From positions 5,394,001 through 5,458,000 of the forward strand of contig OX388322.1 of assembly GCA_947579605.1 (NCBI GenBank): DNA of 64,000 nucleotides. The letters are read 5' to 3'. Both the position numbers and the translations under genes were made by a program. Of the stretch, positions 1 to 10,440 are shown piece after piece (position 1 is the stretch's first letter; each line of letters begins with the position of its first letter). The notes beneath the pieces are model-generated. The model saw nothing but the letters and a program-made list of their open reading frames with translations, was not told the origin of the DNA and did no database searches. Source of the stretch: Athripsodes cinereus (lineage: Eukaryota; Arthropoda; Insecta; Trichoptera; Leptoceridae).

Positions 1-547
1 ATAATTATGCAAGCTCACATTGAATACACGTCTTTAATGATTGCTTTAAAATGACAGATGACTGAGTGTAAATTATAAGTTAAAGACAGAAAACATCACT
101 AATTGACACCGCTGCATTGAAATTAATTCAAAAGAATCTTTCAACTTGTTGAGTCAAAGAGTTCTTTAGGTGATGTTGAGGAATTTGCGTTCCAACAACT
201 ATTGAAATACGCTGCATTGTGCAAAACATTTATCCTGGGTCAAATATTTTAGCCTGCATACGTATATGTGTGTATGTTTGTGTGTTTGTTTAGCTTTGCG
301 GTGAGTCAAAAGTTTTAGTACATTCTCCTGAAGCTTTTGTTTATAACACCTGAATATGTTTGGGAATATTCTGGGGAAACTTCTAAGTCGTCTTATGCAA
401 TCATTAGACAAGACGATAATACTCCCGTAGAGAATACTTAGAAACATCTTAAAACGTACGAATATTTGGTATCGATGATTTTTAAAGGCCAGAGTATAAC
501 AACATAACAAATCATCAAAAACTTGCAGCTTTTGAGGTTGTTCCTGG
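1..547. other. AT-rich DNA, nothing identified
   Basis: No coding, RNA or repeat signal I can name. The short ORFs are of chance type. Confidence 0.5.
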
Positions 548-790
548 ATACTCATCGTCATCATCTCGTCCTACAGCGCTTATCTAGATAGTATAGGGCA
601 GAAACCAACCTCCTCCATTCAGAACATCTCTGCGCTTATTCAGTCAACTCCTCCCATGAAATTCCTAGCGCTGTAACTTCGTTGTTGCAGAAACGATATA
701 ATATTGTGAAAGAGATTCATTCGGGCCGTCAAAACCCTTGTAGAAGAGAAAACAGTGCTCTTTTTGGCCTCCTGGATAATACCAAACTAT
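548..790 (-). mobile_element. RTE-like LINE C-terminal fragment, decayed
   Basis: The - strand matches the 24925-25200 copy: GAATGGAGGAGGTTGGTTTCTGCCC, a GGGCCGTCAAAACCCTTG-type stretch, and a GATGACGATGAG tail. The frame is broken. Confidence 0.6.
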
Positions 791-1454
791 TTTATCATCA
801 CAGCGTATGCCACAAGTGCTTAATTGCAAGTAATAAACATGCAGATTATCTTCTACGTGACAATAAAATAATGAAAAATTCAGAATAATTAATAAAACTG
901 TCAACAAATTTTTACTAATGGGCATTTAACTTTTTTTAAACACAACTTCCCTAGTGTATTAGCAAAAGTCGTGAAGGTTTTCGAATGCAACGACAATTCT
1001 CTGAACGAATCCCATCATCGTCATTTTAATTTATAAACTTTTTCTATACATGGCTTCATGAACGAAGCCGTGCATGAAGTTAACAAAGCTTTTGCATGGT
1101 AATGTGACTTCGTACAATAAGTTCTGATTGGTATTATACTGCGATACAGAAACAAGCGCTGGTATTCAATTTGCATGTAAAACACATAACAGAAAACAGT
1201 AAACTACTACTGTTGTTGGTAGTCGCTGATATTGTCAGCTCGGCAACCATGAAACTACTTCATGATAAAAGACGTGTACTATATGGTCTCTATCTATACC
1301 ATCACGGTTTATCCTACAAGTGGAATATCCAGCGAACTTATTGCATATCGTCAGTGGATTCATGAAACCTTCAGCGTATATTTATCAAGATTTTACAAGA
1401 GATCAAGAAACTAAGTGTTCGAAAAAAATAAAGACTTTTTATTTCTTGAACTCG
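791..1454. other. AT-rich DNA, nothing identified
   Basis: No ORF of consequence and no recognisable repeat. The stretch 1190-1330 may be decayed retroelement sequence, but I cannot support that. Confidence 0.4.
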
Positions 1455-1575
1455 GGAATGAGGTTTGCCACTCATTCTGAATGTCTCAATTTTTTGACAC
1501 GAAGAAGATAGCTCCCATGTTTATTATATGCTGTTGGTCCACTATCTACTTTACTTGTGGACGATGATAGACATT
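1455..1575 (+). mobile_element. Short interspersed repeat, family A
   Basis: Starts AATGAGGTTTGCCACTCATTC and runs through a GAAGATAGCTCCCATGTTTATTA block to a TACTTGTGGACGATGATAG end. It matches the family best seen at 49898-50045. Not recognised as a named family. Confidence 0.5.
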
Positions 1576-1584
1576 AATATTACA

Positions 1585-1720
1585 CATTGAGTTTGTCGGT
1601 AGCCTGGAGGTAGAGTCTCGGCCTGAACAAGGGGTCCGTGGTTCGATACCAGGTGCCGGCAAAACTCCCCTTTCACGACACAAGCTACTTTATTTTGTAA
1701 GCACACACACAAAAACTGAA
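1585..1720 (+). mobile_element. tRNA-derived SINE-like element, family T
   Basis: TAGCCTGGAGGTAGAGTC resembles a pol III box A region and GTGGTTCGATACCAGG a box B (GGTTCGANNCC). It is followed by TGCCGGCAAAACTCCCCTTTCACGACAC, a non-tRNA body. Box spacing is about right for a tRNA head, but the acceptor stem is missing, so it is not a tRNA gene. Confidence 0.6.
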
Positions 1721-2186
1721 AATAATTCGATGAATATGATTGGCAAAAACGGGTATTTGGTCAGGAGTAATGGTGACGCATGGCGGCTGCTATAGAGAGC
1801 ACCTGCACATATTTAACAAATATAGACATTTAAAATAACTTATAGAAACTTAACGATTCTGTAAGGTTTAAATGTAATATTTTTTTTATATTCATATACT
1901 CTTAAATACAAATACAAGACGAAAAATGATGAGTGGCGTACACTGAATAAAATAATAATACGTCAAAAAAATATTATGGCTGAAGATTATTTCTGAATAA
2001 ACTGTTGATGTGTTGATTGAAAAATAAGAAAAAAACTGTACAAAAGGCAGGTAAATGTTGAGATTACTCACTTCTCAGAAAAGATAAGTGTGAAAACACT
2101 TTAATAAACAAATTCCACGTAAAAGGTATTTTCTCAATATTAAAATGTAATAATTTGAACACGTCTGTGGATAAATGGCATGTAAT
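1721..2186. other. AT-rich flank of the BEL insertion, nothing identified
   Basis: Ends at the AAGGG duplication of the BEL element. No other signal. Confidence 0.5.
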
Positions 2187-2191
2187 AAGGG

Positions 2192-2519
2192 TGTTGAATA
2201 CTGCCATCTGTGTGGTGAATTATGAAGCACTGGTCACTGGCTATAGACATAAGGTGATAATCTATGGCGAATAAATTCAATTCAGGGTTTGTCTTTGGTT
2301 ACGTGTATATAATACACACACACTTGTTGATCCACCTCTTCTTCTCCAATACACAGTCAAATAACATTAATATCTATACTGTTCTATTTTGTTACAAGTT
2401 TTACATTAAATCCAATATAATTAAGAAAAAACAGTGTTTGTTCTGCATTACTCATCATTTACACACAACTCAACATTAAGCGATCGTGAAGGGACATAGG
2501 CGATCGAGACACAACAACA
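2192..2519 (+). repeat. 5' LTR of BEL/Pao element
   Basis: 328 bp beginning TGTTGAATACTG and ending ACAACAACA. It matches 8485-8812 throughout by eye. A TATATAAT run at about 2305-2312 is a plausible core promoter. The short ORF inside it is identical in both LTRs and is an LTR shadow, not a gene. Confidence 0.95.
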
Positions 2520-2545
2520 TTGGCGACCGTACGACAGGACACCTT
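2520..2545 (+). other. Primer-binding-site candidate (tRNA-Arg-like)
   Basis: Immediately after the LTR comes TTGGCGACCGT and then ACGACAGGA. The first ten bases from TGG fit the 3' end of an insect tRNA-Arg(UCG) as I recall it. The following GACAGGA also fits if two extra bases (AC) are looped out. The tRNA match is from memory and needs a direct comparison. Confidence 0.55.
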
Positions 2546-2991
2546 TCGGAAAAAACATCGAATCCATCATTGCGTATCGTATCCTATATTTTCCTATTCA
2601 TTTACAATTCTATCCTATAATATTACATTTCCATTCAAATAGATCAATATATTTAACTATCTGGGGATTCATTGCCATTTTATATAAATATTATACATTT
2701 TAAGGTTAATTGTTACAATAATATCTACCCTACAATTTCACAACTGTAATCGTATCTAATTGTTGTTTTAAAACATTTGTTTAATAAATAAAACTAATAT
2801 TATCTTTATTGTTTTGCAGATAACCCGTGATTCCATCATTTTTCGGCATTTTTATGAAAAAAACTGTGTGTAAATTCTCGTGAGAAATATTGTTGCAAAA
2901 TAGTCGCGTGTTTTCAATGTTCATTGATTGGCATTTTTTGCATTGAGTTTTCTCTTTTTATTATTGTATATTTTTAACATTCTAGTGAATT

Positions 2992-5900
2992 ATGTTGTCT
3001 GGAGAAAGAGAAACAAGGACAGCCACTTCAAAAATGGAAAAAACACGTGATTCTGAAATGGAGGTTTGCAAAGGATTGATATCAAGGCGAGGCGTTTTGA
3101 AAGGACAACTCACGCGCTTTAAAGATTATTTGAGTAAGAAAGATTTAGATATTTGTGAATTACAGTTAAGGACATCAAGAATGGAAAGCATGCTTGAAAA
3201 ATTTGAAATGTTGCAATGTGACTTGGAGGAAATTGATGGTGAGGAAGTGGTGTATAGGGATACTTTTGAACAACTATTTTACACCACTTTAAGTAAGGCA
3301 AAATCATTATTGAAAGATCAACTACAAGTCACATCTGAAGTTAAGTTAAATCCAATTCAAATACCTACATTTCATGGTAATTATGAAACATGGTTACACT
3401 ACAAAGATACATTCAAATCTCTTGTAGGCAACAATAATTCTTTATCTAACTTACAAAAGTATCATTACTTACTGAGCTCATTAAAGGGTGAAGCTTTAAG
3501 GTTAGTTTCTTCTTTGGAAGTTTCAGACACTAATTACTCTTTAGCATGGGACATCTTAACAAGGAGATTTGAGAACACCCGCCTCATTGTGGACAAACAT
3601 GTTAATCACATTTTCAATCTCATTCCAGTGAAGCCAGAATCATATCAATCTTTAAGGCGATTGATCGATGATTCACAGCTCCATACGCGAGCTTTGGAAA
3701 GTTTGGGACTACCCACAAGCAGCTGGGACATCCTGTTAATTCACATAATTGCTAACAAATTAGATTCAGTATCACGTAACATATGGGAATCGCATCACTT
3801 GCAGGGTGAGCTACCTACATTAAAGGAACTGTACGAATGTATTGGGGAGAGAGCACGTATTTTGGAGACGACGTCTCACAACAAAAACTTCAAACCATCC
3901 AACACCTCCAACCGAGCAGGAGTTGGCTTGGTTGCAAATGTACGAGCAAACCCAGTTTGCCCACTTTGTTCTTCACAGCATCGATTAAACCAATGTGAGC
4001 AGTTTAAGTCGATGGGGACTCAGCAAAGGTGGGAGCTGGTAAAAAGGCAGCGACTGTGCCGTAACTGTATGTTAAGGAATCATATTGCCAAGGATTGTTC
4101 TTCAGGAGGAAGATGTAAGGTGTGTCGGAGGGACCATCACACCTTATTGCACACACCGAGCGTGCACAATTCGACAGCAAATACGGAAACTCTGGGACCT
4201 ACTTCACAGGTTCCTACTGTGGTGAACCATGCTTCGCTCTCAAACGACGAGGAAGTACTGTTATCCACGGCCATGGTTGGGATCCAACTCCCTGATGGCG
4301 GCATTTTTAGGGCACGAGCACTCTTGGACTCGGCAGCACAGTCGAATTTCATTACAAAGAGTTTATGCGAGAAACTCAACTTACGAACAAAGGGAGCATA
4401 TCTGCCAGTCTCGGGACTGCGGCAACAGGTAACTCACATTGAAAAAAAGGTAGATATAACAATTAATTCTTTATTGTATGATTACAGGAGGAAAATCAAC
4501 TGTTTGGTCCTGCCTGTAATTACATCAAACTTGCCACTGCGATCTGTGGACAGACGACGTTTTCACGTGCCTTCCCAGATGCAGCTAGCGGACCCTGACT
4601 TCCATAAATCTTCTCCAATAGACTTGTTATTGGGAGCACAGGTATTTTGGGAGGTACTTCAGGGAAATCATGCGTCAGCTCAACGTCAGCAGCCGATGAT
4701 GCATCAGACCAAATTAGGATGGGTCATTGCAGGAGCTATTCCGTGGAACTCTGAAGGAATCAGCAGACAAAGGCCGGTATCTTGTTACATTTCTTTGAAT
4801 CAATTAAACAAAAACATTGAGAAATTTTGGGAGGTAGAAAGTGTGCCTAATTCTCTGGTTCGAACCCAGGAAGAGACATTATGCGAGAAACACTTTACTA
4901 GTACTACGACTCGTGATGAGTCGGGCAGATTTTCAGTAAGTCTACCCTTCAAGGAATGTCCACCTAACGTGGGAAACTCTCTTGAAATAGCCGAGAGGAG
5001 GTTACTTTCGATGGAGCGACGGTTTCAGAAGAATACAGAGCTGCACACACAATATGCAGCATTCATGAATGAGTATTTGGAATTGGGGCATATGTCTCCT
5101 TGTCTACCTGACAAGGAAAATGCAGTTTATCTTCCCCATCATTCCGTTTTCAAGGGAACAAAAATCCGTGTAGTGTTCGATGGTTCTGCAAAAACATCCA
5201 ATGGAAAGTCCCTAAATGATAATCTGATGAAAACACCTACCATACATAATGAGTTATTTACATTGTTGATTAATTTCAGGAAACATCGATATGTCTTGAG
5301 TGCAGATATACAACAGTATTATAGGCAGGTCAATGTACATGAAAGGGACAGGGATTACCAGAGGGTCTTATGGAGGACATCTCCCAGTGAGGAAATGGGA
5401 CATTTCCGACTCAACAGCGTCACATACGGACTCAGTGCGTCACCATATCTCGCGATGAGATGTCTAAAGGAACTAAGTACAATTTATTCTTCTATTTTTC
5501 CTCTCACTTCTCAGGTGATAGAAAGGGATTTTTATGTGGATGATCTCTTAACAGGAGATCATGATAAGCAGACTTGTATTAATTTAAAAAATGAACTGTC
5601 ATACCTTCTAGACAAGGCAGGTATGAAACTTACCAAATGGAGGTCAAATCTGGAAGACCTACATGACACTGGTCAGAACAATGACAGTAAATCCTTGAAT
5701 CTGGAGGACGATTTTCAGTGCAAAATTCTAGGGTTGCATTGGAACAGTTACGAAGACACTTTTCATTATAAGGTTAACATTGAAACAAATACATCAACGT
5801 CTACTAAAAGGACAATTCTTTCAGATATTTCTAAGACGTTCGACCCGTTAGGACTCATCGGGCCCATTGTAATTAGGGCAAAATTATTAATGCAAAAAAT

Positions 5901-8076
5901 TTGGCAGTTACAGATAGGATGGGACGATGAACTACCTGAAGACATTATTATTGCATGGAACTTTTACAAAAGGGATCTACAAGACATCAACATCATCAAG
6001 ATTCCAAGGAGGGTAATTGTGACGTCAACAGGTAGTGCAGACATACAAATATTTGGGTTTTCCGATGCATCGAAGGAAGCGTATGGTTGTACTGTATATT
6101 TGAAGTCCATGGATGAACAAGGTAGGACACAGATCAATTTACTTTGTGCAAAATCTAGAGTGGCACCTCTCAAACAACTTACTTTGCCTAGGCTAGAATT
6201 ATCAGGAGCGCTACTATTAGCTGGACTTGTCAAGTCCATAAAGGAGAACATGGGTTATCAAGGTGTTTCCACTAAGCTTTTCACAGATTCAACTATTGTG
6301 TTGTCATGGCTACGAGCCTCAGCAACAAAAATGGATACCTTTGTAGCAAACAGGGTAGCAGAAATTCAGCGTAGCACAGAAGATTGTCAATGGATACATG
6401 TATCGTCACAACACAACCCAGCAGACTTGATTTCCAGGGGTACATCTGTACAACAACTTTCATCTTCGACTTTGTGGTGGAATGGTCCATCTTTCATACA
6501 AGAGGATGAGAAACTTACAGAATGTTCTTCTACGGTTGATATACAACAAGATATAGTGGTAAATACTACCACACTGGTAAATATTGAATCATGGGATATT
6601 TTCACAAGATATTCTTCATTTAATAGATTGCTTAGAGTTACTGCATATTTAATAAGATTTAAGAATAATGTAACATCAAAAACAGGGCGTAGAACTGGAC
6701 CTTTACAGGTATCTGAACTTCAACATGCACATGATGTATTGTGCAACATCGTCCAAGGTATTTTCTTTCACAGAGAAATAAGGGATTTGAAAAAGGATGG
6801 TCAGGTGTCTGCTCGTAGTAATGTAAAATCATTAAATCCAGTATTGATAAATGGTATACTTTGTGTTGGAGGAAGACTGAAAAACAGTGAGGTACCTACC
6901 CAACAAAAACATCCTATTTTGTTGCCTGCGGGACACGCTTTTACAACATTAATTATAAAGTATTATCATTATACTAATTTACATTTGGGTTTGCAGGGAC
7001 TGTTGGCGCAGCTACGACTCAAGTACTGGCCATTGTCAGCAAAGAATACGATAAGAAGGGTTCTCAAGCATTGTATCCTGTGCTTTAGGTACAAGACGCC
7101 AGTGAATTACCAAAGGATGGGGGATCTGCCTGCAGACAGGGTCACTGCGACAAGGCCATTTTCAATTGTTGGAGTAGACTATTCAGGTTTCTTCAATATA
7201 AAATCAGGTTTTACCAGGAACGCTAAGGTTGTAAAATGTTATATTTGTTTATTTGTTTGTTTTGCCTCTAAGGCAGTGCATCTGGAAGTTGTCACTTCCA
7301 TGACGACAGAGGCTTTTTTGAATGCATTAAAAAGATTTGTTGCTCGGCGGGGAATGCCAATCAAGATTTATTCAGATAATGGCACAAATTTCATTGGTGC
7401 AAGCAACGATCTTGCCAGAATTTACACACAGTTAAGAGCCTCTGAGGAGGAGATTGTTAATTTTTGTTCTCAACGATGGATCGACTGGAAATTTATTCCA
7501 GCTCGATCACCCCATTTTGGTTCTCTTTGGGAAGCAGGTATAAAACTAGTAAAAACTCCCTTGAAAAAGGCTTTGAATTCTCAGGTATTGAATTATGATT
7601 CTATGCTTACTTTGATTTGTCAAATCGAAGCCTCCATTAATTCCAGACCAATAACCAGTTTATCCTCTGATCCAACTGATCTCAACCCACTCACTCCTTC
7701 CCATTTTTTGATTGGAGACTCGTTGGCGAGGTTACCTGAACCAGATGTATCACACTTACCAGATAATCGTTTAAACCACTACCAAAAGATTATTGCTATG
7801 TTCAAGGGTTTTTGGACTAGATGGAGCAGGGAGTATTTCCAGGGACTCCAACAACGGACAAAATGGACACACGGAAATGAGAGACAATTGAAGGAGGGGG
7901 ATTTGGTGCTAATAAAGGACGAGACTGTTCCCATGCTTTGGAAACTTGGCAGAGTTGTCCAGACACATCCAGGTCCAGATAACGTCACCCGAGTTGTCAC
8001 CTTGAGGACCCAATCTGGACTGACAAAAAGAGCCATCCATCGTGTGGCATTGCTACCAGAGCCTTCGGAACAGTGA
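2992..8076 (+). CDS. BEL/Pao Gag-Pol polyprotein, intact
   Basis: A 1694-residue polyprotein providing capsid, protease, reverse transcriptase, RNase H and integrase for BEL/Pao replication in virus-like particles. Visible in order: DUF1759-type gag region with FHGNYETWLHYKD near residue 127; Cys/His knuckles at about 322-383; retropepsin motif LLDSAAQSNF with Asp446; RT with YVDD at 848-851; RNase H beginning FGFSDAS with Asp1025 and SQHNPADLISRG further on; integrase HHCC region at about 1325-1365; catalytic D about 1396 (VDYSG), D about 1462 (SDNGTNF) and E about 1514 (WEAG); C-terminal DUF5641-like region from about 1600. The length is normal for a single-frame BEL polyprotein and no stop or frameshift interrupts it. 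The protease reads D-S-A rather than D-S/T-G. The start is the first ATG after a roughly 470-nt leader; a second Met at residue 15 is an alternative. Confidence 0.96.
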   Translation: MLSGERETRTATSKMEKTRDSEMEVCKGLISRRGVLKGQLTRFKDYLSKKDLDICELQLRTSRMESMLEKFEMLQCDLEEIDGEEVVYRDTFEQLFYTTLSKAKSLLKDQLQVTSEVKLNPIQIPTFHGNYETWLHYKDTFKSLVGNNNSLSNLQKYHYLLSSLKGEALRLVSSLEVSDTNYSLAWDILTRRFENTRLIVDKHVNHIFNLIPVKPESYQSLRRLIDDSQLHTRALESLGLPTSSWDILLIHIIANKLDSVSRNIWESHHLQGELPTLKELYECIGERARILETTSHNKNFKPSNTSNRAGVGLVANVRANPVCPLCSSQHRLNQCEQFKSMGTQQRWELVKRQRLCRNCMLRNHIAKDCSSGGRCKVCRRDHHTLLHTPSVHNSTANTETLGPTSQVPTVVNHASLSNDEEVLLSTAMVGIQLPDGGIFRARALLDSAAQSNFITKSLCEKLNLRTKGAYLPVSGLRQQVTHIEKKVDITINSLLYDYRRKINCLVLPVITSNLPLRSVDRRRFHVPSQMQLADPDFHKSSPIDLLLGAQVFWEVLQGNHASAQRQQPMMHQTKLGWVIAGAIPWNSEGISRQRPVSCYISLNQLNKNIEKFWEVESVPNSLVRTQEETLCEKHFTSTTTRDESGRFSVSLPFKECPPNVGNSLEIAERRLLSMERRFQKNTELHTQYAAFMNEYLELGHMSPCLPDKENAVYLPHHSVFKGTKIRVVFDGSAKTSNGKSLNDNLMKTPTIHNELFTLLINFRKHRYVLSADIQQYYRQVNVHERDRDYQRVLWRTSPSEEMGHFRLNSVTYGLSASPYLAMRCLKELSTIYSSIFPLTSQVIERDFYVDDLLTGDHDKQTCINLKNELSYLLDKAGMKLTKWRSNLEDLHDTGQNNDSKSLNLEDDFQCKILGLHWNSYEDTFHYKVNIETNTSTSTKRTILSDISKTFDPLGLIGPIVIRAKLLMQKIWQLQIGWDDELPEDIIIAWNFYKRDLQDINIIKIPRRVIVTSTGSADIQIFGFSDASKEAYGCTVYLKSMDEQGRTQINLLCAKSRVAPLKQLTLPRLELSGALLLAGLVKSIKENMGYQGVSTKLFTDSTIVLSWLRASATKMDTFVANRVAEIQRSTEDCQWIHVSSQHNPADLISRGTSVQQLSSSTLWWNGPSFIQEDEKLTECSSTVDIQQDIVVNTTTLVNIESWDIFTRYSSFNRLLRVTAYLIRFKNNVTSKTGRRTGPLQVSELQHAHDVLCNIVQGIFFHREIRDLKKDGQVSARSNVKSLNPVLINGILCVGGRLKNSEVPTQQKHPILLPAGHAFTTLIIKYYHYTNLHLGLQGLLAQLRLKYWPLSAKNTIRRVLKHCILCFRYKTPVNYQRMGDLPADRVTATRPFSIVGVDYSGFFNIKSGFTRNAKVVKCYICLFVCFASKAVHLEVVTSMTTEAFLNALKRFVARRGMPIKIYSDNGTNFIGASNDLARIYTQLRASEEEIVNFCSQRWIDWKFIPARSPHFGSLWEAGIKLVKTPLKKALNSQVLNYDSMLTLICQIEASINSRPITSLSSDPTDLNPLTPSHFLIGDSLARLPEPDVSHLPDNRLNHYQKIIAMFKGFWTRWSREYFQGLQQRTKWTHGNERQLKEGDLVLIKDETVPMLWKLGRVVQTHPGPDNVTRVVTLRTQSGLTKRAIHRVALLPEPSEQ

Positions 8077-8484
8077 AATACCTATGTGCTATATTGTTTT
8101 AATTTTTTCTTTTGTGAAGTGAACTTGAATACATAATAATATGCATTAAACAAACAATAATACAGTACATCAAGATTTTAAACTCCAAACAAGACTTACA
8201 TCAAGATATTAATCATTTATAATAGTTGAACATGAAGCTTATAAACCCAAACAAAATATTTAATTAAAAACATGGACATTTAACCTCAAGAAAGAAGATT
8301 TATTATGTATATTGTATTTTGTTGTATGTATTTTCAAATATCTTAGCATTGGTAGAGGAAGGATTTAATCATGGGTTGTAATGGGAAAGTAAATTCATTT
8401 TAGGTTTAATTAGTTGTTATCTTTATTGTAAAAATGTAAGTCCAATTGATGTTAATATCATCAATCGCTTACAGAGGGGGAGAA
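8077..8484 (+). other. 3' noncoding region and polypurine tract of BEL/Pao element
   Basis: About 400 AT-rich bases between the stop codon and the 3' LTR with no ORF of note. The last 14 bases (8471-8484, ACAGAGGGGGAGAA) are the purine-rich primer site expected for plus-strand synthesis. Confidence 0.8.
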
Positions 8485-8812
8485 TGTTGAATACTGCCAT
8501 CTGTGTGGTGAATTATGAAGCACTGGTCACTGGCTATAGACATAAGGTGATAATCTATGGCGAATAAATTCAATTCAGGGTTTGTCTTTGGTTACGTGTA
8601 TATAATACACACACACTTGTTGATCCACCTCTTCTTCTCCAATACACAGTCAAATAACATTAATATCTATACTGTTCTATTTTGTTACAAGTTTTACATT
8701 AAATCCAATATAATTAAGAAAAAACAGTGTTTGTTCTGCATTACTCATCATTTACACACAACTCAACATTAAGCGATCGTGAAGGGACATAGGCGATCGA
8801 GACACAACAACA
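8485..8812 (+). repeat. 3' LTR of BEL/Pao element
   Basis: 328 bp, same ends and same length as the 5' LTR, with no difference seen by eye. It is followed by the AAGGG duplication at 8813-8817. Confidence 0.95.
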
Positions 8813-8929
8813 AAGGGAATTATTGAAATAAAAATATGTAAAATAGTGTTTTTCTGGGAAACCAATTTTCTCTAAACTCTTTTTTTTTAATTTCTTTCTA
8901 CTCTCTCTTTCCCTTAATATTCGTCTCTG

Positions 8930-9160
8930 TGATACAAGAGAGACGATAACCCTGGCTGGGTTATGTATTGAGAATTTCTAATGACAGCAAAAAAGATAAC
9001 AGCTGTTAAACCACAAGGTGTCAGACTGCCTGGACGTCTCTCTTTCACGACACAACAATCTCGTAATAATGACCCAAGAAAGATAGAAATGTCGTGGAAA
9101 GGGGTGAGTCAATAAGTGCAAAGACGCTTTGAGTGGAGGGGGTTGGTTTAAAGACGATTA
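8930..9160 (+). mobile_element. RTE-like LINE C-terminal fragment, decayed
   Basis: Contains GAGAGACGATAACCCTGGCTGG, CCTGGACGTCTCTCTTTCACG and GAGTGGAGGGGGTTGGTTT in the order seen in the other copies. Frameshifted. Confidence 0.6.
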
Positions 9161-9184
9161 AGTTTTAACTCTTTTTCTGTCAAT

Positions 9185-9270
9185 CCGTAGTCTCTGTATT
9201 ACAAGAAAGACAATAATCCTGGTTGGGTTAAGTATTGAGAATGTCCAATGATAGTTGTAAAAAAGGACGA
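9185..9270 (+). mobile_element. Short second RTE-like fragment
   Basis: Starts again with ACAAGAAAGACAATAATCCTGG and stops after GTCCAATGATAGTTG, repeating only the beginning of the neighbouring fragment. Confidence 0.5.
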
Positions 9271-9424
9271 TTCTTTTATTTATTCATTAACACCATAAAC
9301 GGCAAGAGCCTTTTACACGACAATTCTCAAATCAATACAACATACACATATAAGAAATTTCAATCACAATTATACCAATCAATTATCCATAATTCGCAAG
9401 ATTTCTGACGGGTGAGATCTCTCT

Positions 9425-9560
9425 TTCATTCACTGTGTCGGTGTTTAGGTTGTAGAATTCCATAATGTAATGAAAAAACAAAATGTGTCTTTCTACTATT
9501 TGACTTTTACGGAGAGAGAGAAACGTATTTCATTTTTTAATTTTATCTCTCATTCACTTT
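9425..9560 (+). mobile_element. Relative of the 38-kb foldback repeat
   Basis: TGTGTCGGTGTTTAGGTTG, GTAGAATTCCATAATGTAATG, GTGTCTTTCTACTATTTGAC and GAGAGAGAAACG follow the same order as 38160-38250. Only one arm is present. Confidence 0.55.
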
Positions 9561-9644
9561 AACAATAGCGTCAGAACGTCGCAAATGACATGAAGAGGTA
9601 ATTTTATTGACAATATTTATTTCAAAACACTTCTTAGTAATGAT

Positions 9645-9735
9645 TTATGGTGGTCTATAGCCTAAAAGTAGAGTATTGACCTTTCAAATGAAGTATTCCG
9701 TGTTCACTTCTTCCCTAGTCTACCATATCGAAAAA
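9645..9735 (+). mobile_element. Decayed SINE-like head related to family T
   Basis: GTCTATAGCCTAAAAGTAGAG followed by a TCCGTGTTCACTTCTTCCC stretch has the spacing of the family T box A/box B region, but many changes. Confidence 0.35.
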
Positions 9736-10359
9736 TAAATCACCCCCTGTGAGTATCTGGAGTGTATTTGGTTTTCGAAACTACATAAATTAAAAAAAAA
9801 AACCGCAAAGCTCTTAGCTGCATTTAAATTAATCATTCATCTGTCTATTGAAAGACCAGATGAGAAAATATTATTATCTGGGATTACCATAATAATTATG
9901 TTAATAACTATTTCTACCATAGAATACATACGGTAGAATATTAAAGTAACTGGTGCAAATTCCAGATATGTACGTAAATAGATTCTGTACTACTATCAGC
10001 TGTTGACAGTTGGTAAGTAACTATATAGATAGATAGGAATATTAGTGGTAGTCGTATTCAATATTATTCAAATTGACCTGCTGGCTGGCTGGTTATCGTC
10101 AGACTTATCATAGGTAGGTACTGTCACAGCATTTCCAGAACTAGTATTGTTGGGAAAAGTGTTTGAGAACAGTGTAATTTGATTGTGTGAATGTGAAAAA
10201 TAGCAGACAAATGTAAAAACAAGTGACACAAAGTATTAATAAACTCCGTGTGACAGTATTACTAAAAACAACAATGCTACTATTCATTTGAAAGTACCCA
10301 GAATAATTTTAAAGGAGGGAGGGGGCTACATATAAAAAATTGATTGTTTCCTTACGAAA
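9736..10359. other. AT-rich DNA, nothing identified
   Basis: Contains only short A-runs and a TAGATAGATAGG stretch near 10025. Confidence 0.5.
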
Positions 10360-10440
10360 CTCCGCGACCCAGCTGGGAATCGAACCCAGTCCTTATTTAA
10401 GTACGATTTTTGAGATCCTTGGGTACTAGCTCTTCCCTGG
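10360..10440 (-). mobile_element. tRNA-like (SINE head) fragment
   Basis: On the - strand GGACTGGGTTCGATTCCCAG is a textbook T-arm/box B, and AAGAGCTAGTACCCAAGG is a weak box A. No acceptor stem pairing is found, so it is treated as a tRNA-derived repeat rather than a tRNA gene. Confidence 0.4.

Larger units (their letters stand above)
2187..8817 (+). mobile_element. Complete BEL/Pao LTR retrotransposon with 5-bp target duplication
   Basis: Direct LTRs at 2192-2519 and 8485-8812 (328 bp each, TG...CA ends, no difference seen by eye) bracket one long gag-pol frame. The flanking 5-mers AAGGG at 2187-2191 and 8813-8817 are a target-site duplication of the size normal for this superfamily. A primer-binding-site-like run follows the 5' LTR and a purine tract (ACAGAGGGGGAGAA) precedes the 3' LTR. 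Protein domains (DUF1759-like gag, retropepsin, Pao-type RT and RNase H, integrase, DUF5641-like C-terminus) place it in BEL/Pao. No env ORF is present. Identical LTRs and an unbroken frame suggest a recent, possibly still competent copy. Confidence 0.97.

Noticed and set aside
1585..1665. Genuine tRNA gene
   Set aside because: Box A/B-like motifs are present, but there is no acceptor stem and the sequence runs into the body of a repeated SINE-like family.
2264..2479. 71-codon ORF repeated at 8557-8772
   Set aside because: Lies inside the BEL LTRs and is identical because the LTRs are.
10360..10440. Genuine tRNA gene on the - strand
   Set aside because: Box B is good, but acceptor and anticodon stems do not form a cloverleaf. 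It fits a tRNA-derived repeat better.
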